This document shows positions 13,557 to 15,747 of a stretch of 15,747 bases of DNA, piece by piece. This stretch comes from Candidatus Woesearchaeota archaeon (lineage in GTDB: Archaea; Nanobdellota; Nanobdellia; Woesearchaeales; DSVV01): positions 1 through 15,747 of the forward strand of contig JACQSP010000121.1 of NCBI GenBank assembly GCA_016205905.1, in the 5' to 3' direction. Below the pieces are notes generated by a model. It did no database searches. It was not told the DNA's origin and saw nothing but the letters and a program-made list of their open reading frames with translations. How positions within the stretch are numbered: position 1 is the first letter of the stretch; every line of letters begins with the position of its first letter. The position numbers and the translations under genes are program-made.

Positions 13557-13570
13557 GTTATATATAAATG
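13557..13570 (-). promoter_or_regulatory. TATA box of the second Cys-rich gene
   Basis: It reads catttatatataac on the minus strand. Spacing to the start codon is 75 bases, the same as in the paralogue, which suggests the two genes are expressed in the same way. Confidence 0.75.
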
Positions 13571-13614
13571 TTTTTTTTACCGTGTTTAGAAGATTTATTT
13601 CTTACAAGTTCCTT

Positions 13615-13773
13615 GGCGCAGCCACATGTCTCACAAAGATAAATTAGTAAGTCATTAGTCGTAGGTCGTAAGTCGTCAGATGTTTTTTTCGTTTTTTTGT
13701 TTTTCCGTTTACGACTAACGACAAACGACTTACGACAAACAGTTATTATTCTTCATGAGACGGTGGCTTCGCC
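13615..13773. repeat. Heptad-repeat hairpin 5 (GTCGTAA family) with both conserved ends
   Basis: The left end ggcgcagccac (13615-13625) then gtctca; the right end tcatgagac then gtggcttcgcc (13763-13773). The ends pair with one C/T mismatch, the same mismatch as in hairpin 2. The left heptads 13651-13678 are gtcatta, gtcgtag, gtcgtaa, gtcgtca. The right 13709-13736, as complement, are gtcgtaa, gtcgttt, gtcgtta, gtcgtaa. The loop (about 13679-13706) is T-rich. The heptads match the inner family of hairpin 4. It lies between two minus-strand genes. Confidence 0.87.
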
Positions 13774-13814
13774 CTAATTCGCGTTGGGAACTAGATAAAG
13801 ATAAAAAAATAGAA

Positions 13815-15575
13815 TCACAACTGCTCAACCAATGCTTTAAACCTATCTAATCCAACAGTCAGAATAAACTTAGCCAGCAATGGGCCTCTCTCTTTGCCAA
13901 TTAATAGTTTATACGCGCCTTTAAAGAATTCTTTTGGCTCAATTTCCAGACTTTTACAAATATTATAGAATTCATCATGGAGTTCTTTATCTGTCCATGA
14001 TTTTTGGTGCAGTTTTTTGACGACAATATCCAGCGCTTTTTTTACTTTATGATCCAGTTTAAGCTCTTCAGGAAGAATTGTTTCGTTAAGTTTAAATTTA
14101 TATTCATCGCTTGCAAAATTATTTATCCATTGCCTTGCGTCATGCAATCTCTGAAGAACAGAATGTAATTCTGCGCCTGACAGCTCTTTTGGCAAATGAC
14201 CTAACATTCTTAATGTGTCTAATGCTTTTTCATCATTGTCCATTACTGTCTGGTTAACTATGGCAGCAAACTTCAAAGAAATCTGAACTGGCATCTGTTT
14301 AGGAAGCTCGCCAACATGGCTAAGCTCATAAATCCTGGTTTGCATCTTCTTTTCTTTTTCATCTGCTTCTTCAGCGCCAAAATAAATTCTTTCTGTCTTG
14401 TCAAATCTGTCGTATAGAAATATTATATTATTGTCTTGTGACGGGTCAAAGTCTATGACAGAGTTTGGCCTTGACTTGATTAATAAGTATCTGACCATGT
14501 GCGCTGGCAGGATATTGGTTATGTCTACAAACGCTATGCCCTGACCTTTGGAAGTTGACATTTTCTTGCCGCCAATATTAAAGAATTCATAGCCATTACC
14601 TGTAAACTGCCTTGTTGAAGGATAAGGCGGAGTGTAATCAAACAATTTATTTGCTAGTTCAACACCGAATGTTCTTGAACCGCCTTTAGTAAAATGATCT
14701 TTGCCGGCATACTCACAAATTACACCTTTACTGAACCATTTAGCTGGCCATTCAACTTTCCACGGAAACTTACCATTGCCGTTGTAAGGTGAAATTTTGC
14801 CGTGATGCCCGCAGCCTTTTGCCCATTTAACAACATCATCTCTGCATTCATAAGTTAATAGTTCTGTTTCAGGATCCCATTCTGTTGCCATGGTTGTAGC
14901 AATCCTGCCGCATTTTTCGCAGATAACATTGAACGGTATTTTTTTGGCAGCGGCAACATCATCACCATACAATTGCCTGTAAACATCCTGAACTTTAGGA
15001 TAATTGTCGAGTACAAGCTTTATTGCTTTATTGAATGTTCCATTTTCATAATCTCCACCAGTGCTTGTTATCTCTGCTTTTATACCCAATTCTTCAAACT
15101 TTTCTACACACTGCATAAAATAATAATCTCCAAAATTATCATATCCTTTAACTGGAGAAGGAATGTTTCTGAAAGGCATACCTAAATACTTGTCCCATGA
15201 GCTGTCTAATTCTTTATTTGGCTTGTCATAAGGGTCAATATCGTCGCTGCTGAGAACAAATTTGGCATTTAAACCGAGGCTGCGCATTGCTTTGGCAATT
15301 GCATCATGAATAATCCAGCCTCTGCCAGAGCCAACGTGGATTGAACCAGAAGGTGTTTTCTCGTCATAAATCAGATAATAACCAACTTTGTCTACTACTG
15401 CCTTTAATTTCTTGTCTTTTTCTACGCGCTCTTTTATATCAAGTGCTATCTGATCAGCCCAATGATTATGTTCTTCAGAATCTTCGTTATGTTTATGGGG
15501 CATTTTAGCTTTATTTTTATGTTCGTTACTTGTTTCCTGTTTAATGTTTTGTTTAACAGATGAATTAGTGTTCAT
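13815..15575 (-). CDS. lysS: Lysyl-tRNA synthetase, class I
   Basis: 586 residues, charging tRNA-Lys with the class I fold used by most archaea in place of the class II enzyme. The HIGH-like motif is PSGSIHVGS (75-83) and the KMSKS-like motif is KMSTS (338-342), both intact. An insertion carries CEKC (219-222), Cys244 and CGHHG (255-259), a likely zinc site. The C-terminal helical anticodon-binding region runs to the end (FILTVGLDRFKALVEQL). The usual start of the family, HWADQIA, begins at residue 38. Before it is a Lys/His/Asn-rich hydrophilic extension, MNTNSSVKQNIKQ onward. A TATA box centred 29 bp before the ATG at 15575 suggests a leaderless transcript using that ATG, so the extension is probably real; an internal ATG at 15503 is the alternative. 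Confidence 0.95.
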   Translation of the reverse strand: MNTNSSVKQNIKQETSNEHKNKAKMPHKHNEDSEEHNHWADQIALDIKERVEKDKKLKAVVDKVGYYLIYDEKTPSGSIHVGSGRGWIIHDAIAKAMRSLGLNAKFVLSSDDIDPYDKPNKELDSSWDKYLGMPFRNIPSPVKGYDNFGDYYFMQCVEKFEELGIKAEITSTGGDYENGTFNKAIKLVLDNYPKVQDVYRQLYGDDVAAAKKIPFNVICEKCGRIATTMATEWDPETELLTYECRDDVVKWAKGCGHHGKISPYNGNGKFPWKVEWPAKWFSKGVICEYAGKDHFTKGGSRTFGVELANKLFDYTPPYPSTRQFTGNGYEFFNIGGKKMSTSKGQGIAFVDITNILPAHMVRYLLIKSRPNSVIDFDPSQDNNIIFLYDRFDKTERIYFGAEEADEKEKKMQTRIYELSHVGELPKQMPVQISLKFAAIVNQTVMDNDEKALDTLRMLGHLPKELSGAELHSVLQRLHDARQWINNFASDEYKFKLNETILPEELKLDHKVKKALDIVVKKLHQKSWTDKELHDEFYNICKSLEIEPKEFFKGAYKLLIGKERGPLLAKFILTVGLDRFKALVEQL

Positions 15576-15597
15576 ACAGAATAAGTACTAAGTTGTG

Positions 15598-15610
15598 TTA
15601 TATAAATATT
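15598..15610 (-). promoter_or_regulatory. TATA box of the lysyl-tRNA synthetase gene
   Basis: It reads aatatttatataa on the minus strand, centred about 29 bp before the ATG. That spacing predicts transcription starting at or next to the start codon, in keeping with the absence of a ribosome binding site. Confidence 0.65.
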
Positions 15611-15630
15611 TTGTATTTGTTTAGTTCCAA

Positions 15631-15747
15631 GGCGCAGCCACAGTTCACTATGATAAAATTGTTATTCGTTCTTCGCTTTTAGTCATTCGTAACGAAAAAC
15701 TAAAAACGAATAATGAAGAACGAATAACTTATAATTTTTCATGAGAC
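15631..15747. repeat. Heptad-repeat hairpin 6 (GTTATTC family), cut by the window end
   Basis: The left end is ggcgcagccac (15631-15641). Left heptads 15661-15688 are gttattc, gttcttc, gctttta, gtcattc. Right heptads 15694-15728 are gaaaaac, taaaaac, gaataat, gaagaac, gaataac, complementary to gttattc, gttcttc, attattc, gttttta, gtttttc, one unit more than the left. The window stops at tcatgagac; by analogy with hairpin 5 the missing right end should be GGTGGCTTCGCC. Confidence 0.85.

Overview
The window reads as a piece of an AT-rich archaeal genome, most likely a DPANN lineage near Woesearchaeota or Pacearchaeota (inference). Supporting signs are a class I lysyl-tRNA synthetase, archaeal TATA boxes placed for leaderless or short-leader transcripts, GGTGAT-type ribosome binding sites matching an ATCACCTCC 16S tail, oligo-T terminators, and short Cys-rich proteins with a pilin-like N-terminal membrane anchor. 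No rRNA, tRNA, transposase, integrase or CRISPR array is visible.

Layout. 80-2184 (+): a B12-binding-type radical SAM protein followed 20 bp later by a HAD phosphatase-like protein. 2250-3248 (-): a secreted or membrane-anchored Cys-rich protein whose paralogue lies at 13052-13495 (-). 3378-3595: a strikingly folded non-coding stretch in the divergent intergenic region. 3644-5221 (+): a RimK-associated retropepsin-like protease and a RimK-type ATP-grasp ligase, a likely add-and-remove pair for glutamate-type peptide tags. 5587-13012 (+): a five-gene signal-transduction block: stand-alone receiver, HTH-receiver-degenerate GGDEF protein, membrane HAMP-PAS histidine kinase, second stand-alone receiver, and a 1092-residue soluble histidine kinase with four GAF domains and one PAS. 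13815-15575 (-): class I lysyl-tRNA synthetase.

The most unusual content is between the genes. At least six intergenic regions (4001-4091, 5279-5420, 5975-6136, 7195-7389, 13615-13773, and 15631 to the window end) hold long imperfect hairpins whose arms are tandem heptanucleotide repeats. Each hairpin has its own heptad sequence (for example GAGGTAA, GTGCTAG, TTGTCAG, GTCGTAA, GTTATTC). In four of the six the two arms differ by one or two whole heptads. Several are bracketed by a conserved asymmetric end pair, GGCGCAGCCAC on the left and GTGGCTTCGCC on the right. Nine-base repeats accompany two of them. This looks like a family of structured, heptad-built intergenic elements that I cannot assign to a named class. 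A separate pair of hairpins with compensatory base changes lies upstream of the large kinase.

How the genes may work together: the two kinases and three receivers are probably one sensory network, with the HTH protein as the only evident DNA-binding output. The RimK/protease pair and the Cys-rich surface proteins are separate units on their own promoters.
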